A stretch of 64,000 nucleotides of DNA from Streptomyces sp. NRRL B-1140 (GTDB taxonomy: Bacteria > Actinomycetota > Actinomycetes > Streptomycetales > Streptomycetaceae). This document shows, piece by piece, positions 35,364 through 49,500 of this stretch; positions within the stretch are counted from its first letter, which is position 1, and each line of letters begins with the position of its first letter. Under the pieces are notes generated by a model. It was not told the DNA's origin. It worked only from the letters and a program-made list of their open reading frames with translations, and did not search any database. The translations under genes were made by a program, and so were the position numbers. Location of the stretch: the NCBI RefSeq assembly GCF_001280065.1, contig NZ_LGEA01000102.1, positions 186,001 to 250,000 of the forward strand. Reading direction: 5' to 3'.

Positions 35364-35813
35364 TCAGCCGTGATGGCTGCCGCCGCCATGGCCGTTCTTG
35401 TTGTGGCTGCCGCCCGGGTTCATGTGCTCGGAACCCTCCTCCATGGTCCCGCCGAGCGTGCCCTGCAGCGCCGTGACCGTCTTCTGCTGGCCGACGGCCA
35501 CCCACTTGCGGCCGACGAGGTAGTAACCGCCGTAGTCCTTGGCGCTGTTCAGCCACTCGCGCTGGCCGCGGTCCGTGGAGAAGGTCGCGAGGACGTACTT
35601 CTCCTTGCCCTTCTTGCACAGCGCCTGGCGGATGGTGTCCGCGTCGGTCTGCATGTTCGGCTTGCAGTCGGCCTCGGCGGCGATGTGCTCCAGGCTGCCG
35701 CTCACCTCCTTCGGAACGGCCGCCTCGTCCTTGCCGCCGGACCCGCCGCAGCCGGTCAGCGCCAGTATCGCCACCGCGCCGCTCAGCGCGAGCATCGGTC
35801 GGGTCACCCTCAT
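35364..35813 (-). CDS. Secreted lipoprotein, 149 residues
   Basis: A lipobox LTGC (Cys22) ends the signal peptide, so the mature protein is anchored at the outer face of the membrane. The mature part contains DCKPNMQTDADTIRQALCKKG with two cysteines and the YYLVGRKWVAVG segment, and ends in a Gly/His-rich tail (NPGGSHNKNGHGGGSHHG) that could bind metal ions. GGAGGAACAG precedes ATG 35813. I do not recognise a family. It converges on the DUF1996 gene. Confidence 0.78.
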   Translation of the reverse strand: MRVTRPMLALSGAVAILALTGCGGSGGKDEAAVPKEVSGSLEHIAAEADCKPNMQTDADTIRQALCKKGKEKYVLATFSTDRGQREWLNSAKDYGGYYLVGRKWVAVGQQKTVTALQGTLGGTMEEGSEHMNPGGSHNKNGHGGGSHHG

Positions 35814-35975
35814 CTGTTCCTCCGGTCCTTGTCGGCACGGTCCCTGTCACGGCACGATCCGGACGCATGCCGCACCGAGCCCCGGCAAGAGGCTCTCGCC
35901 CTCGATACGGCTGCGGAGCCCGCCGTGCTCAAAATCCCGCTGCCCCGGTGTGCACGCGTGTGCGAGGGTGGTCCG

Positions 35976-36503
35976 GTGGATCAGGACTGGGAAGATCGTG
36001 CAGCCGCCCTCTGGGACCGTTTCGACGACTACGGCGAGACGGAGGCGGGCGAGGCCCGCTTCCGCGCCGACGTCGACGCCCTTGTGGCCGAGCTGCCCGA
36101 GGGCAGTCCGCTCGGGCCGTTCGAGCAGGCCTGCGCCTGGGACTCCACCGGCCGCTCCGACAAGGCGGTCCCGCTGTACCAGGAGGCACTGGCGAACGGG
36201 CTGGGAGACGTCAGCCCCTACAAGGCACGCCGGACGAAGATCCAGCTGGCCAGCTCGCTGCGGAACACCGGCCGGGCCGAAGAGGGCGTCGCGCTGCTGA
36301 CGCCCGAGCTTCTCGCCCCGTCCGACGAGCTGGACGACCCCGTACGCGCGACGCTCGCGCTGTGCCTGTCGAGTCTCGGCCGTGACCGGGAGGCACTCGC
36401 GCTGGCCCTGGGCGCCCTGGCCCCGCACCTGCCGCGCTACCAGCGGTCCATGGCGAACTACGCCCGGCTGCTCGTGGAACCCGGGGCCCACCCGGGGGCG
36501 TGA
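35976..36503 (+). CDS. TPR-like (tetratrico-repeat group 5) protein
   Basis: The 175-residue cytoplasmic protein consists of short helical repeats (FEQACAWDSTGRSDKAVPLY, YKARRTKIQLASSLRNTGR, ATLALCLSSLGRDREALALA) like the TPR_5 domain of unknown function. It was started at GTG 35976 (VDQDWEDRAAALWDRFDDYG), with GAGGGTGG upstream; longer upstream frames are low-complexity. It precedes the sigma-like/membrane fusion gene by 47 bases on the same strand, so the two may be co-expressed. Confidence 0.7.
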   Translation: MDQDWEDRAAALWDRFDDYGETEAGEARFRADVDALVAELPEGSPLGPFEQACAWDSTGRSDKAVPLYQEALANGLGDVSPYKARRTKIQLASSLRNTGRAEEGVALLTPELLAPSDELDDPVRATLALCLSSLGRDREALALALGALAPHLPRYQRSMANYARLLVEPGAHPGA

Positions 36504-36550
36504 CACCCGCGGCCTGGTGACCAACCAACGATTCGCTCGTTCTGCTGAAC

Positions 36551-38473
36551 GTGCAGTCACAGGATGTCGCCCAGCGCCCCGCACCTTCCTCCCCCGCCGG
36601 TCCGGTCGTCGACGTCGAGCAGGCCGAGGCCGCCCTCGTCGAGCACTATCCGCGGCTCGTCCGGCTGGCCTACCTGGTCCTGCCGCCCGGGCTGGGCCGC
36701 AGTCGCCGTGTCCTGACCGCACACGCCCTCACCCAGCGGGCCCTGCCCCGCAACCGCACGCCGTCCCCGGTGATCCCTGCGCAGTCCACCGGGCGGGACG
36801 GCGACCCCGGCTACGCCCTGGTCCGTCTCCAGGTGCTGCGCACGGCGCTGGAGGCGGGCCTGCCGCTGAAGGCGAAGGCGTGGCCCAAGAGGGCCCAGCT
36901 GCCTCCGCTGCTGCCGCACGTGTGGGGCCTGAAGCTGTTCCCGCGCTCCGGCGGCGCCGACGAACTCGCTCTGGACCAGCGGCTGTCCACCCTGTCCGGC
37001 CCGGCCCGGGCCGCCTACGCCCTGCGGGGTCTGGAGCGGCTCACGGACGACGGGGTGGGCAAGGTCCTCGCGGCGGCGGGCGTCGCCGACCCGGAGGGCG
37101 CGGTGCTGGAGGCCGACGGCGTCCCCGCCCAGTACGGGCTGCTCGACTCCCCCGAGTTCGACCCCTGCTCGCTCCAGGCCCGCCCCACCGACCTGATGCG
37201 CCGCCGCCAGCACTTGAAGGCCGCACTGGTCGCCGGTGCCGCCCTGCTGGTGTGCGGGGCCCTGCTCGGCCTGCCCGGTGAGGGCTGGGGCCCCGAGGGC
37301 GCGGCGGCACCCCCGTATGCGCGGAACCCGGCCGCGCAGGCCGCCCTGGACCCGGCGAAGCTGACCCGGGTCCCGCCCGGCGCGTGGCGCAGCTCTGCGC
37401 GCACCGACTTCTCCGTGTGGCCGGCCCGCGGCGACCGCACCGACGACAAGGCCCTGCTGCGCCGCGCCCTGGCCGTGTGGGCCCGCCCCGGCGAGACGGT
37501 CCAGGTGTCGGCGACCCCCGGGACCCTCTCCGGCGGGCCCGCCGGCCCGCCCCAGCTGCTGTACGCGGGGACGGTCGACGCGGCGCGCGTGGTGATCCTC
37601 TACGACGGTCTGCGCATCGTCCGGTACGCCGAGCCGAAGGACGGCACGCAGGGCGCCGCCCTCGACCTCGCCCGGGTGGACGGGGCCGGGCGTGCCGAGG
37701 CGGGCGCGGTGGTCCTGGGCCGGTCCGACGGCAACGTCCGCTATCTGACGGCCCCCTGGGTGCGGAAGGCCGGCGAGCGGGACCTGATGAAGCCGCGCTC
37801 CGGCGCGATGAACCTCACGCTCACCGGCGGTGTGGCCGCGCCGCTGGCCAGCCCGGCCCTGCGGCCCGGCCCCTGCACCTCGTGGAACGTGCTGCAGGTG
37901 ACCGACGGCGGCGGGACCCGGCTGCTGACCGACCTCGGCGAGCTGGTCCCGGCCCGGCTCACCACCGGACGGCCGGGCTCCCCGGCCGAGGTGTCCGGGG
38001 CCGCGGCGCTGCACACCTGGAAGCCGTTCGCCTGCTCGCTGGGCACGATGCGCTCGGCAGGGGTGCGGAGCGTCAACGCCTGGGCGTTCAACGAACAGCC
38101 GCTGCCCGACGCGAGCGGCTCGGCGGCGTGGGTGTGCACGCGGGCCGAGACCTGGCGGGGCGGCGGGGCGCGGGTGCTGGCGCAGTTCCACACTCCGGGC
38201 GGGGCGTACGGCGCGGCGGCGGCGCAGGCCGAGAACGTCCCGGCCTGCGGGGCGCGGGACCCGCATGTCCTGGCCGGGGTGCTGTGGAAGTCGAAGGCCG
38301 GTGACTGGTACCTGTTGGCCGCCGGCAGCCGGAAGACGGCGTCGGTCCGGGCGACGGGCGCGGTGAACGGGGAAGCACGGGGCAGTCTGCTGACCGTCCC
38401 GGCCGAGCGGGGGGCCAGGGCTCAGCTCAAGGGAACCCTGAAGGACGGGCGTTCGCTGCGCGGGCTGCGCTGA
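36551..38473 (+). CDS. Sigma-70-like N-terminal region fused to a membrane anchor and large extracytoplasmic domain
   Basis: The 640-residue protein has a cytoplasmic N-terminal part (1-215), one membrane helix (HLKAALVAGAALLVCGALLGL, about 218-240) and a ~400-residue outer part. The N-terminal part reads like a degenerate ECF sigma factor: EAALVEHYPRLVRLAYLVLP resembles region 2, and LSGPARAAYALRGLERLTDD followed by GVGKVLAAAGV resembles region 4. It lacks the well-kept DNA-contacting residues, so it may not be a working sigma factor. Outer-domain cysteines (PCTSWN, FACSLG, WVCTRAE, VPACGARD) may form disulfides. The start is GTG 36551 without a clear ribosome binding site. No family name is known to me. 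Confidence 0.68.
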   Translation: MQSQDVAQRPAPSSPAGPVVDVEQAEAALVEHYPRLVRLAYLVLPPGLGRSRRVLTAHALTQRALPRNRTPSPVIPAQSTGRDGDPGYALVRLQVLRTALEAGLPLKAKAWPKRAQLPPLLPHVWGLKLFPRSGGADELALDQRLSTLSGPARAAYALRGLERLTDDGVGKVLAAAGVADPEGAVLEADGVPAQYGLLDSPEFDPCSLQARPTDLMRRRQHLKAALVAGAALLVCGALLGLPGEGWGPEGAAAPPYARNPAAQAALDPAKLTRVPPGAWRSSARTDFSVWPARGDRTDDKALLRRALAVWARPGETVQVSATPGTLSGGPAGPPQLLYAGTVDAARVVILYDGLRIVRYAEPKDGTQGAALDLARVDGAGRAEAGAVVLGRSDGNVRYLTAPWVRKAGERDLMKPRSGAMNLTLTGGVAAPLASPALRPGPCTSWNVLQVTDGGGTRLLTDLGELVPARLTTGRPGSPAEVSGAAALHTWKPFACSLGTMRSAGVRSVNAWAFNEQPLPDASGSAAWVCTRAETWRGGGARVLAQFHTPGGAYGAAAAQAENVPACGARDPHVLAGVLWKSKAGDWYLLAAGSRKTASVRATGAVNGEARGSLLTVPAERGARAQLKGTLKDGRSLRGLR

Positions 38474-38568
38474 ACCGGGGCCGTATCGCCGGCCCGTGCG
38501 ATGAGGCCGGGTGACCCGGTGATCGATCCGGCCCGTTCGAGGCCGGAATCGATCGGTAAGGTGTTCGC

Positions 38569-39258
38569 ATGACTACCGGGGTTCGCCGCAGAATGGGAGT
38601 CGAGGAGCGGCGGCAGCAGTTGATCGGCGTCGCCCTCGAACTGTTCAGCCGCCGCTCGCCCGACGAGGTCTCCATCGACGAGATAGCGTCGGCCGCGGGC
38701 ATCTCACGCCCGCTCGTCTACCACTACTTCCCCGGCAAACTCAGCCTGTACGAGGCCGCGTTGCAGCGCGCCTCGGACGATCTGGCGGCCCGTTTCGTGG
38801 AGCCTCACGAGGGCCCGCTGGGGGCGCGGCTGCTGCGCGTGATGCACCGCTACTTCGACTTCGTGGACGAACACGGGCCCGGTTTCTCCGCCCTGATGCG
38901 CGGCGGTCCGGCCGTCGGCTCCTCGACGACCAACGCGCTCGTCGACTCCGTACGGCAGGCCGCGTATGTCCAGATCCTTTCGCACCTGGGCGTGACCGAT
39001 CCGCCCGCCCGCCTCGAACTGGTCGTCCGCTCCTGGATCTCGCTCGCCGAGTCGACGGCGCTGATCTGGCTGGACGGCCGGCGCATCCCGCGCGAGGAGC
39101 TGGAACCGCAGCTCGTCAACGACTTCGCCGCGCTCGCCGCCGTCAGCGCCGCCTACGACGAGGAGATGGCGGAGCTGCTGCGCGGCGCCCTCAAGGACGA
39201 ACCGGCCGACGGCCCGTTCGCGCACCTGGTCGGCCGGCTCATCGCGCTGGCGGGCTGA
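38569..39258 (+). CDS. TetR family transcriptional regulator
   Basis: The 229-residue protein has a TetR N-terminal domain (about residues 8-58) with SIDEIASAAGISRPLVYHYFPGK as helix-turn-helix and a C-terminal helical domain with two conserved TetR_C-like stretches. ATG 38569 follows a region with TAAGGTGTTCGC; no strong ribosome binding site. It is convergent with the tautomerase gene, with a seven-base gap. Target and ligand unknown. Confidence 0.9.
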   Translation: MTTGVRRRMGVEERRQQLIGVALELFSRRSPDEVSIDEIASAAGISRPLVYHYFPGKLSLYEAALQRASDDLAARFVEPHEGPLGARLLRVMHRYFDFVDEHGPGFSALMRGGPAVGSSTTNALVDSVRQAAYVQILSHLGVTDPPARLELVVRSWISLAESTALIWLDGRRIPREELEPQLVNDFAALAAVSAAYDEEMAELLRGALKDEPADGPFAHLVGRLIALAG

Positions 39259-39264
39259 TCCGGC

Positions 39265-39621
39265 TCAGCTCTCGTACTTCGCGTACGACGGATCCAGGTC
39301 GCGGACCTCGGCGGAGGCGTGCAAGGTGTGACCGGCGGCGGGCTTCACGTGGTTGCGCAACAGCTCCAGCGCGGCCTCGGTCAGCCGGGCCTTGGTCTCG
39401 TCGGTGCGGCCGGCGAGCAGCGCGATATGGACGTGGACGTGGGCGTGCCCCTCGGTCTCCGGACCGACCACGATGTCCTCGGTCGGGCGGAACCGGGTCT
39501 TGCAGGCGGGCGGCTTGGCGGCCGCGATCTCGACCGTCGCCTCGTGCAGCGCCTTGGCGAATCCGGGCCGGTCGAAGCCGTCGGCGAGGTCGGCGGAATA
39601 GTCGACGGTGATCTGCGGCAT
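39265..39621 (-). CDS. 5-carboxymethyl-2-hydroxymuconate isomerase (HpaF) family tautomerase
   Basis: The 118-residue protein begins Met-Pro (MPQITVDYSADL); cleavage of the methionine would expose the N-terminal proline that is the catalytic base of the tautomerase superfamily. The AHVHVHIALLAGRTDETKA segment matches the CHMI fold. No other homoprotocatechuate genes are present, so the substrate may be different. AGGAGTGCTG precedes ATG 39621; a longer start two codons upstream is less likely since it would mask the proline. It lies after the pullulanase terminator on the same strand. Confidence 0.8.
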   Translation of the reverse strand: MPQITVDYSADLADGFDRPGFAKALHEATVEIAAAKPPACKTRFRPTEDIVVGPETEGHAHVHVHIALLAGRTDETKARLTEAALELLRNHVKPAAGHTLHASAEVRDLDPSYAKYES

Positions 39622-39659
39622 CAGCACTCCTGTTCCCGTTCGGTGTGCTCACCCTAGCC

Positions 39660-39707
39660 GCGGGCGGGGCGGGGGGGGGCCGCCGGTCGCGGTCCGCCCC
39701 CGCCCGC
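39660..39707. terminator. Terminator after the amylase-pullulanase gene, with a G9 run
   Basis: GCGGGCGGGG-CGG (from 39660) can pair with CCGCCCCCGCCCGC (39694-39707), with one bulged base. The loop contains nine consecutive G residues at 39671-39679. It marks the end of the starch cluster. Confidence 0.65.
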
Positions 39708-39716
39708 ACCGGTGGA

Positions 39717-45113
<5,397 letters not shown>

Positions 45114-45173
45114 AGATGGGCTCCTTGCGATTACGGCTCTTCGGGTCCGACCCCGCGCGACCGTATCGCCGCC

Positions 45174-45197
45174 GCAACGCTTACAGCAAGAGGCTTG
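45174..45197 (-). promoter_or_regulatory. Putative MalR operator before the pullulanase gene
   Basis: GCAACGC-TTA-CAGCAAGAGG-CTTG contains degenerate GCAA/CTTG half-sites about 60-85 bases before the gene start. It is the weakest of the four related sites in this cluster. Confidence 0.5.
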
Positions 45198-45228
45198 AAA
45201 CCACCGGAAAAAACTTTCAGTCGGCCGC

Positions 45229-46602
45229 TCAGCAGCTCGACTTGCCCGCGTGGACCGCCAGGGCGGTGTTCGCGCCCAGGGTGGCCGTGAGCTGCCCGCC
45301 GGAGTTCACCGTCACGGTCCTGTTGTTCTGCACGTCGCAGTACGTCCCCGCAGGCAGCGACGTCTGATACGTACGGCTCAGCGAGCCCGACTCGTGGTTG
45401 ATGGCCACGAACCCCTTGTTCCCACGGCCGAAGGCGATGGCGTCGCCGCCGTTGTCCCACCAGTTCGTGACGGCCTGGCCCCGGGTGGCGTTGCGGAAGG
45501 CCACCATGGACTTGATCTCGGGCCAGTTGTGCTGGCACTTCCAGCCGTTCTGCCAGCAGGCGTTCACCGCACCCCCGTCGGGCGGGCCCGCGTCCGGGTC
45601 GGAGAACTCGTACCCGGAGTTGATGTCGGGTGCGCCGTAGGGCCAGGCCAGCATGAAGACGTTGGCCAGGGTGTAGTTCGCCCCGTCCTTGTAGCTGAGG
45701 GTCGAGCCGTTGCGCTCGGTGTCGTGGTTGTCGACGAAGACACCGGAGACGCCGCTGTTCATGTAGCCCCAGCCCTCGCCGTAGTTCTTCAGGTAGGCGA
45801 GGTTCTCGTTGTTGAAGACCCGCTTGAGGTCGTAGGCGTAGCGGAACTCCTGGACGTCGCCGTTACTCGTGTATTCGGTCGGCTGGACCGCCTCGCCGGA
45901 GCCGTATATGACCTCCTGCTTCCAGTACACCGAGGGGTTCGACAGCCGCGACTTGATGTTCGCGAGGTCGGCCGCGTCGATGTGCTTGGCCCCGTCGACG
46001 CGGAAGCCGTCGACGCCGAGGGAGAGCAGGTCGTTCAGGTACCCGGCGATCGCGCCGCGGACGTAGCTCTCGCCCGTGTCGAGGTCGGCGAGGCCGACCA
46101 GTTCGCAGTGCTGGACGTTCCAGCGGTCCCGGTAGTCGCCGATCCGGCTGGTGCAGTCGTCGAAGTCGAACGACGAGTACAGGCCGGGGTAGGTGTACTT
46201 GCTGTACGACGAGCCACCGGTGCCGGTGCCGCTGCCCGCCGACATGTGGTTCACGACGGCGTCCACGACGACCTTCACACCGGCCGCGTGGCAGGTGCTG
46301 ACCATGTTCTGAAACGCCGTGCGGTCGCCGAGCCGGCCGGCGATCTTGTAGCTGACGGGCTGGTACGAGGTCCACCACTGCGGGCCCTGTATGTGCTCGG
46401 CGGGCGGGGAGACCTGGACGGAGCCGTATCCGGCGGGCCCGAGGGTGGTGGTGCACTCGCGGGCGACCGAGGCGAAGTTCCACTCGAAGAGGACGGCGGT
46501 GACGTCCTTGGTGCCAGGTGGGGAGGCCTGCGCACCAGTCGGGTTCATGACAACCGAGGCGGCTGCGAGCGCGACGGCGGCGGCGAGGTATCTGCGTGCC
46601 AT
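45229..46602 (-). CDS. Secreted alpha-amylase (GH13)
   Basis: The 457-residue exported enzyme hydrolyses internal alpha-1,4 bonds of starch. A signal peptide (1-26) precedes the amylase barrel with [12 protein letters not shown], the nucleophile region [11 protein letters not shown], Glu in EVIYGSGEA and [11 protein letters not shown]. The C-terminus is a short beta-sandwich C domain ending AVHAGKSSC; no CBM20 starch-binding domain follows. AAGGAA precedes ATG 46602. It lies between aglA and the pullulanase gene. Its promoter carries a clean MalR-like palindrome. Confidence 0.94.
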   Translation of the reverse strand: MARRYLAAAVALAAASVVMNPTGAQASPPGTKDVTAVLFEWNFASVARECTTTLGPAGYGSVQVSPPAEHIQGPQWWTSYQPVSYKIAGRLGDRTAFQNMVSTCHAAGVKVVVDAVVNHMSAGSGTGTGGSSYSKYTYPGLYSSFDFDDCTSRIGDYRDRWNVQHCELVGLADLDTGESYVRGAIAGYLNDLLSLGVDGFRVDGAKHIDAADLANIKSRLSNPSVYWKQEVIYGSGEAVQPTEYTSNGDVQEFRYAYDLKRVFNNENLAYLKNYGEGWGYMNSGVSGVFVDNHDTERNGSTLSYKDGANYTLANVFMLAWPYGAPDINSGYEFSDPDAGPPDGGAVNACWQNGWKCQHNWPEIKSMVAFRNATRGQAVTNWWDNGGDAIAFGRGNKGFVAINHESGSLSRTYQTSLPAGTYCDVQNNRTVTVNSGGQLTATLGANTALAVHAGKSSC

Positions 46603-46629
46603 GTGGGGTTTCCTTCTTCGTTGAAGGTT

Positions 46630-46657
46630 CTTGCAGCAAGGTTCAGAAACCTTGCGG
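46630..46657 (-). promoter_or_regulatory. Putative MalR operator before the amylase gene
   Basis: CTTGCAGCAAGGTT-CAGA-AACCTTGC contains an 8-bp perfect inverted repeat (46636-46643 with 46648-46655) and a further CTTGCA half-site at 46630-46635. It is 30-55 bases before the amylase start and resembles the malE site. Confidence 0.78.
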
Positions 46658-46673
46658 TGACGCAGATAGTAGA

Positions 46674-46701
46674 GGCCCGCCGCCCGAAAGGGCAGCGGGC
46701 C
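46674..46701. terminator. GAAA-capped hairpin after aglA
   Basis: GGCCCGCCGCCC (46674-46685) pairs with 46690-46701 with one mismatch, capped by a stable GAAA tetraloop. It lies 20 bases downstream of the aglA stop on the minus strand. Confidence 0.8.
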
Positions 46702-46721
46702 GTACGGAATTCAATGGAAAA

Positions 46722-48431
46722 TCAGGCGCGGGCCTCTTGGGTCGCGGTGGTCGCGGTGGTCCACCACACCGTCGTGTCGGCCGGCACCTTCGCCTCGTCG
46801 TCGACCTGCACGATCTCGCCGCTCGCGACCAGGACCCGGCCGTACGCCGGCATCGCCACCGACTCGCCGGTGGTGTTGGCGACGCACACGAACTCCCCGC
46901 GGCGGAAGGCCAGCACGCCCTCGGGCGCCCGCAGCCACTCCACGGACGTACCGGCGCCGAGGTCGGGCCGCTCGCGGCGCACGGCGAGCGCGGCCCGGTA
47001 CAGCTCCAGGGTCGAACCGGGCTCGCCGGTCTGCGCCTCGACGCTCAGTTCGCCCCAGCCCTCCGGCTGCGGCAGCCAGCTGCCGCCGTCACCGAAGCCG
47101 TACGAGGACCCCGTCCGGGTCCACGGGATCGGCACCCGGCAGCCGTCGCGGAAGCCGTCCTGGCCCGCGCCCCGGAAGTACGCCGGGTCCTGGCGCACCT
47201 CGTCCGGCAGGTCGACGACGTCCGGCAGGCCGAGCTCCTCGCCCTGGTAGACGTACGCCGAGCCGGGCAGCGCCAGCATGAGCAGGCTCGCGGCCCTGGC
47301 CCTGCGCAGCCCCAGTGCCCGGTCGCCGGCCAGGCGGATCTGGGTGCCCAGACCGGCCGGGTTGGCGAAGCGGGTGGCGTGCCGGGTCACGTCGTGGTTG
47401 GACAGCACCCAGGTGGCGGGGGCTCCGACCGGGCGCATGGCCTCCAGGGTGCGGTCGATGACCTCACGCATCTCCTCGGCGTCCCAGTGGGTGCTGAGGT
47501 ACTGGAAGTTGAAGGCCTGGTGCAGCTCGTCGGGACGGACGTAGTTCGCGGTGCGCTCGATGGTCGGGGTCCACGCCTCGGCGACGAAGATGCGTTCGCC
47601 CGCGTACTCGTCGAGGATCAGCCGCCACTGCCGGTAGATCTCGTGCACGCCGTCCTGGTCGAAGAACGGCATGACATCGTTGCCCAGCAGTTTCACCTGG
47701 TCGTGGGAGCCCAGGTCGGGCAGCCCGTCGGCCTTCACCAGGCCGTGGGCGACGTCGATCCGGAAGCCGTCGACGCCCATGTCCAGCCAGAAGCGCAGGA
47801 TGGAGCGGAACTCGTCGCCGACCGCGGGGTGCCGCCAGTTGAAGTCGGGCTGCTCGGGGGCGAAGAGGTGCAGGTACCACTCGCCGGGCGTGCCGTCGGG
47901 TTCGGTGACGCGGGTCCAGGCCGGGCCGCCGAAGATCGACTCCCAGTCGTTGGGCGGCAGTTCGCCGTTCTCGCCCTTGCCGGGGCGGAAGTGGTAGCGG
48001 TCCCGCAGCGAGGAGCCCGGCCCCTCGGCCACGGCCCGCTTGAACCACTCGTGCTGGTCGGAGGAGTGGTTCGGGACGAGGTCGACGATGATCCGCAGGC
48101 CCAGCCGGTGGGCGTCGCGGATCAGCGCGTCGGCGTCCAGCAGGTTGCCGAACATGGGGTCGACGGCACGGTAGTCGGCCACGTCGTAGCCGGCGTCGGC
48201 CTGCGGCGAGGCGTAGAAGGGGCTGAGCCACACGGCGTCCACGCCGAGGTCGCGCAGGTACGGCAGACGGGTGCGGACACCCTCCAGGTCGCCCATGCCG
48301 TCACCGTTGCTGTCGGCGAAGCTGCGCGGGTACACCTGGTAGATCACCGCGTCCCGCCACCAGTCGCGGCGCTTGGCCACGGCGACGGCGGACGCGGGGG
48401 TGGGGGCAGGTGCGGCTGAGTGCTGGCTCAT
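46722..48431 (-). CDS. aglA: Intracellular alpha-glucosidase (GH13)
   Basis: The 569-residue cytoplasmic enzyme has no signal peptide. It releases glucose from imported maltodextrins. GH13 motifs typical of oligo-1,6-glucosidase/alpha-glucosidases are visible: DAVIYQVYPRSFADSNGDG, VDLVPNHSSDQH, GFRIDVAHG, FVAEAW and LSNHDVTRH. The chosen start is ATG 48431 with AAGGAC upstream; ATG 48464 lacks a ribosome binding site. It is downstream of malG by 146 bases, across a hairpin, which matches the malEFG-aglA order of S. coelicolor. Confidence 0.95.
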   Translation of the reverse strand: MSQHSAAPAPTPASAVAVAKRRDWWRDAVIYQVYPRSFADSNGDGMGDLEGVRTRLPYLRDLGVDAVWLSPFYASPQADAGYDVADYRAVDPMFGNLLDADALIRDAHRLGLRIIVDLVPNHSSDQHEWFKRAVAEGPGSSLRDRYHFRPGKGENGELPPNDWESIFGGPAWTRVTEPDGTPGEWYLHLFAPEQPDFNWRHPAVGDEFRSILRFWLDMGVDGFRIDVAHGLVKADGLPDLGSHDQVKLLGNDVMPFFDQDGVHEIYRQWRLILDEYAGERIFVAEAWTPTIERTANYVRPDELHQAFNFQYLSTHWDAEEMREVIDRTLEAMRPVGAPATWVLSNHDVTRHATRFANPAGLGTQIRLAGDRALGLRRARAASLLMLALPGSAYVYQGEELGLPDVVDLPDEVRQDPAYFRGAGQDGFRDGCRVPIPWTRTGSSYGFGDGGSWLPQPEGWGELSVEAQTGEPGSTLELYRAALAVRRERPDLGAGTSVEWLRAPEGVLAFRRGEFVCVANTTGESVAMPAYGRVLVASGEIVQVDDEAKVPADTTVWWTTATTATQEARA

Positions 48432-48484
48432 GTCGTCCTTGATGCGTAACAGGAGGTCGGTCATGGAAGGCGTGGGTGGGGTGA

Positions 48485-48533
48485 CGAGGCGGCCGCGGCA
48501 CAGCGGGGTCGGATGGGCACCACGGCCGCCTCG
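48485..48533. terminator. Hairpin in the malG-aglA gap
   Basis: CGAGGCGGCCG (48485-48495) pairs perfectly with CGGCCGCCTCG (48523-48533) with a 27-base loop. It may partially end the malEFG transcript before aglA. Confidence 0.55.
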
Positions 48534-48577
48534 GGCTTTCGGGGGACGGTTCGGCAGCGCACCGGCGGGCGCGGGGG

Positions 48578-49486
48578 TCACCCCTTGGTGCCGCCGGCCG
48601 TCAGTCCGGTCACCAGGTTCTTCTGCACCAGGTAGAAGAACAGGGCGGCCGGTATCGCGATCAGCACGGCCGTCGCAGCCATCAGGTTGCGCTGCGCGTC
48701 GTGCTCGCTCACGAACGTCTGCAGACCGACGGCGAAGGTGTAGTTGCCGTCGCTCAGCATGAACGTCGAGGCGAACGCGACCTCGCCGAAGGCCGTGAGG
48801 AAGCTGTAGAACGCCGCGACCGCGAGGCCCGGCTTGGCGAGCGGCAGGATGAGCCGCGCGAACGTGCCGAAGGGGGTCAGCCCGTCGACGCGCCCCGCCT
48901 CGTCGATCTCGAACGGGATGGTGTCGAAATAGCCCTTCATCAGCCAGGCGCAGTACGGCACGATCGTGGTGCAGTTGACAAGGATGAGACCAAGGTAGCT
49001 GTCGATGAGCTGCAGATCCGAGAGGATCTGGTACATCGGCACGATCAGTACCGCGATGGGGAACATCTGGGTGACCAGCAGCACCCACATCAGCTTCCGG
49101 TAGCCGGGGAACCGCATGCGGGAGACCGCGTAACCGGTGGACGCGGCGACGACGACGCCGATCAGCGTCGTGCCCAGCACCACGACCAGCGTGCTCTTCA
49201 GCCAGTCGAAGAAGCCGGTGTCCTGCAGGACGAACGCGTAGTTGTGCAGGGACATCTTGCCCCAGATGCGTCCGGGGTGGAGGTAGTCGTCCTTGTCCGG
49301 GCCGAGGGACAGGAAGAGCAGCCAGGCGACCGGGAAGAGCGCGGCCAGGCTCGCGACGATCAGCACGGCGTGCGAGGCGAGGGAGGCTCCGCGGCTGCGT
49401 TGGCCGCGGCCGCGGACCTTGCCGGGGGCGTTCGCGGGGCGCCGCTCGCCGGCCGGGGCCGGGCTCTCGACGGTGGTCGTACTCAT
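48578..49486 (-). CDS. malG: Maltose/maltodextrin ABC transporter permease MalG
   Basis: The 302-residue permease has six predicted membrane helices and the MalG-type EAA loop (DEAGRVDGLTPFGTFARLILPL), which docks to the ATPase MsiK or MalK-type subunit. No ATPase gene lies in the cluster, which matches Streptomyces, where a shared ATPase (MsiK) serves several sugar importers. GGAG precedes ATG 49486. It follows malF by 14 bases. Confidence 0.95.
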   Translation of the reverse strand: MSTTTVESPAPAGERRPANAPGKVRGRGQRSRGASLASHAVLIVASLAALFPVAWLLFLSLGPDKDDYLHPGRIWGKMSLHNYAFVLQDTGFFDWLKSTLVVVLGTTLIGVVVAASTGYAVSRMRFPGYRKLMWVLLVTQMFPIAVLIVPMYQILSDLQLIDSYLGLILVNCTTIVPYCAWLMKGYFDTIPFEIDEAGRVDGLTPFGTFARLILPLAKPGLAVAAFYSFLTAFGEVAFASTFMLSDGNYTFAVGLQTFVSEHDAQRNLMAATAVLIAIPAALFFYLVQKNLVTGLTAGGTKG

Positions 49487-49500
49487 GGGGAACTCCTGCC

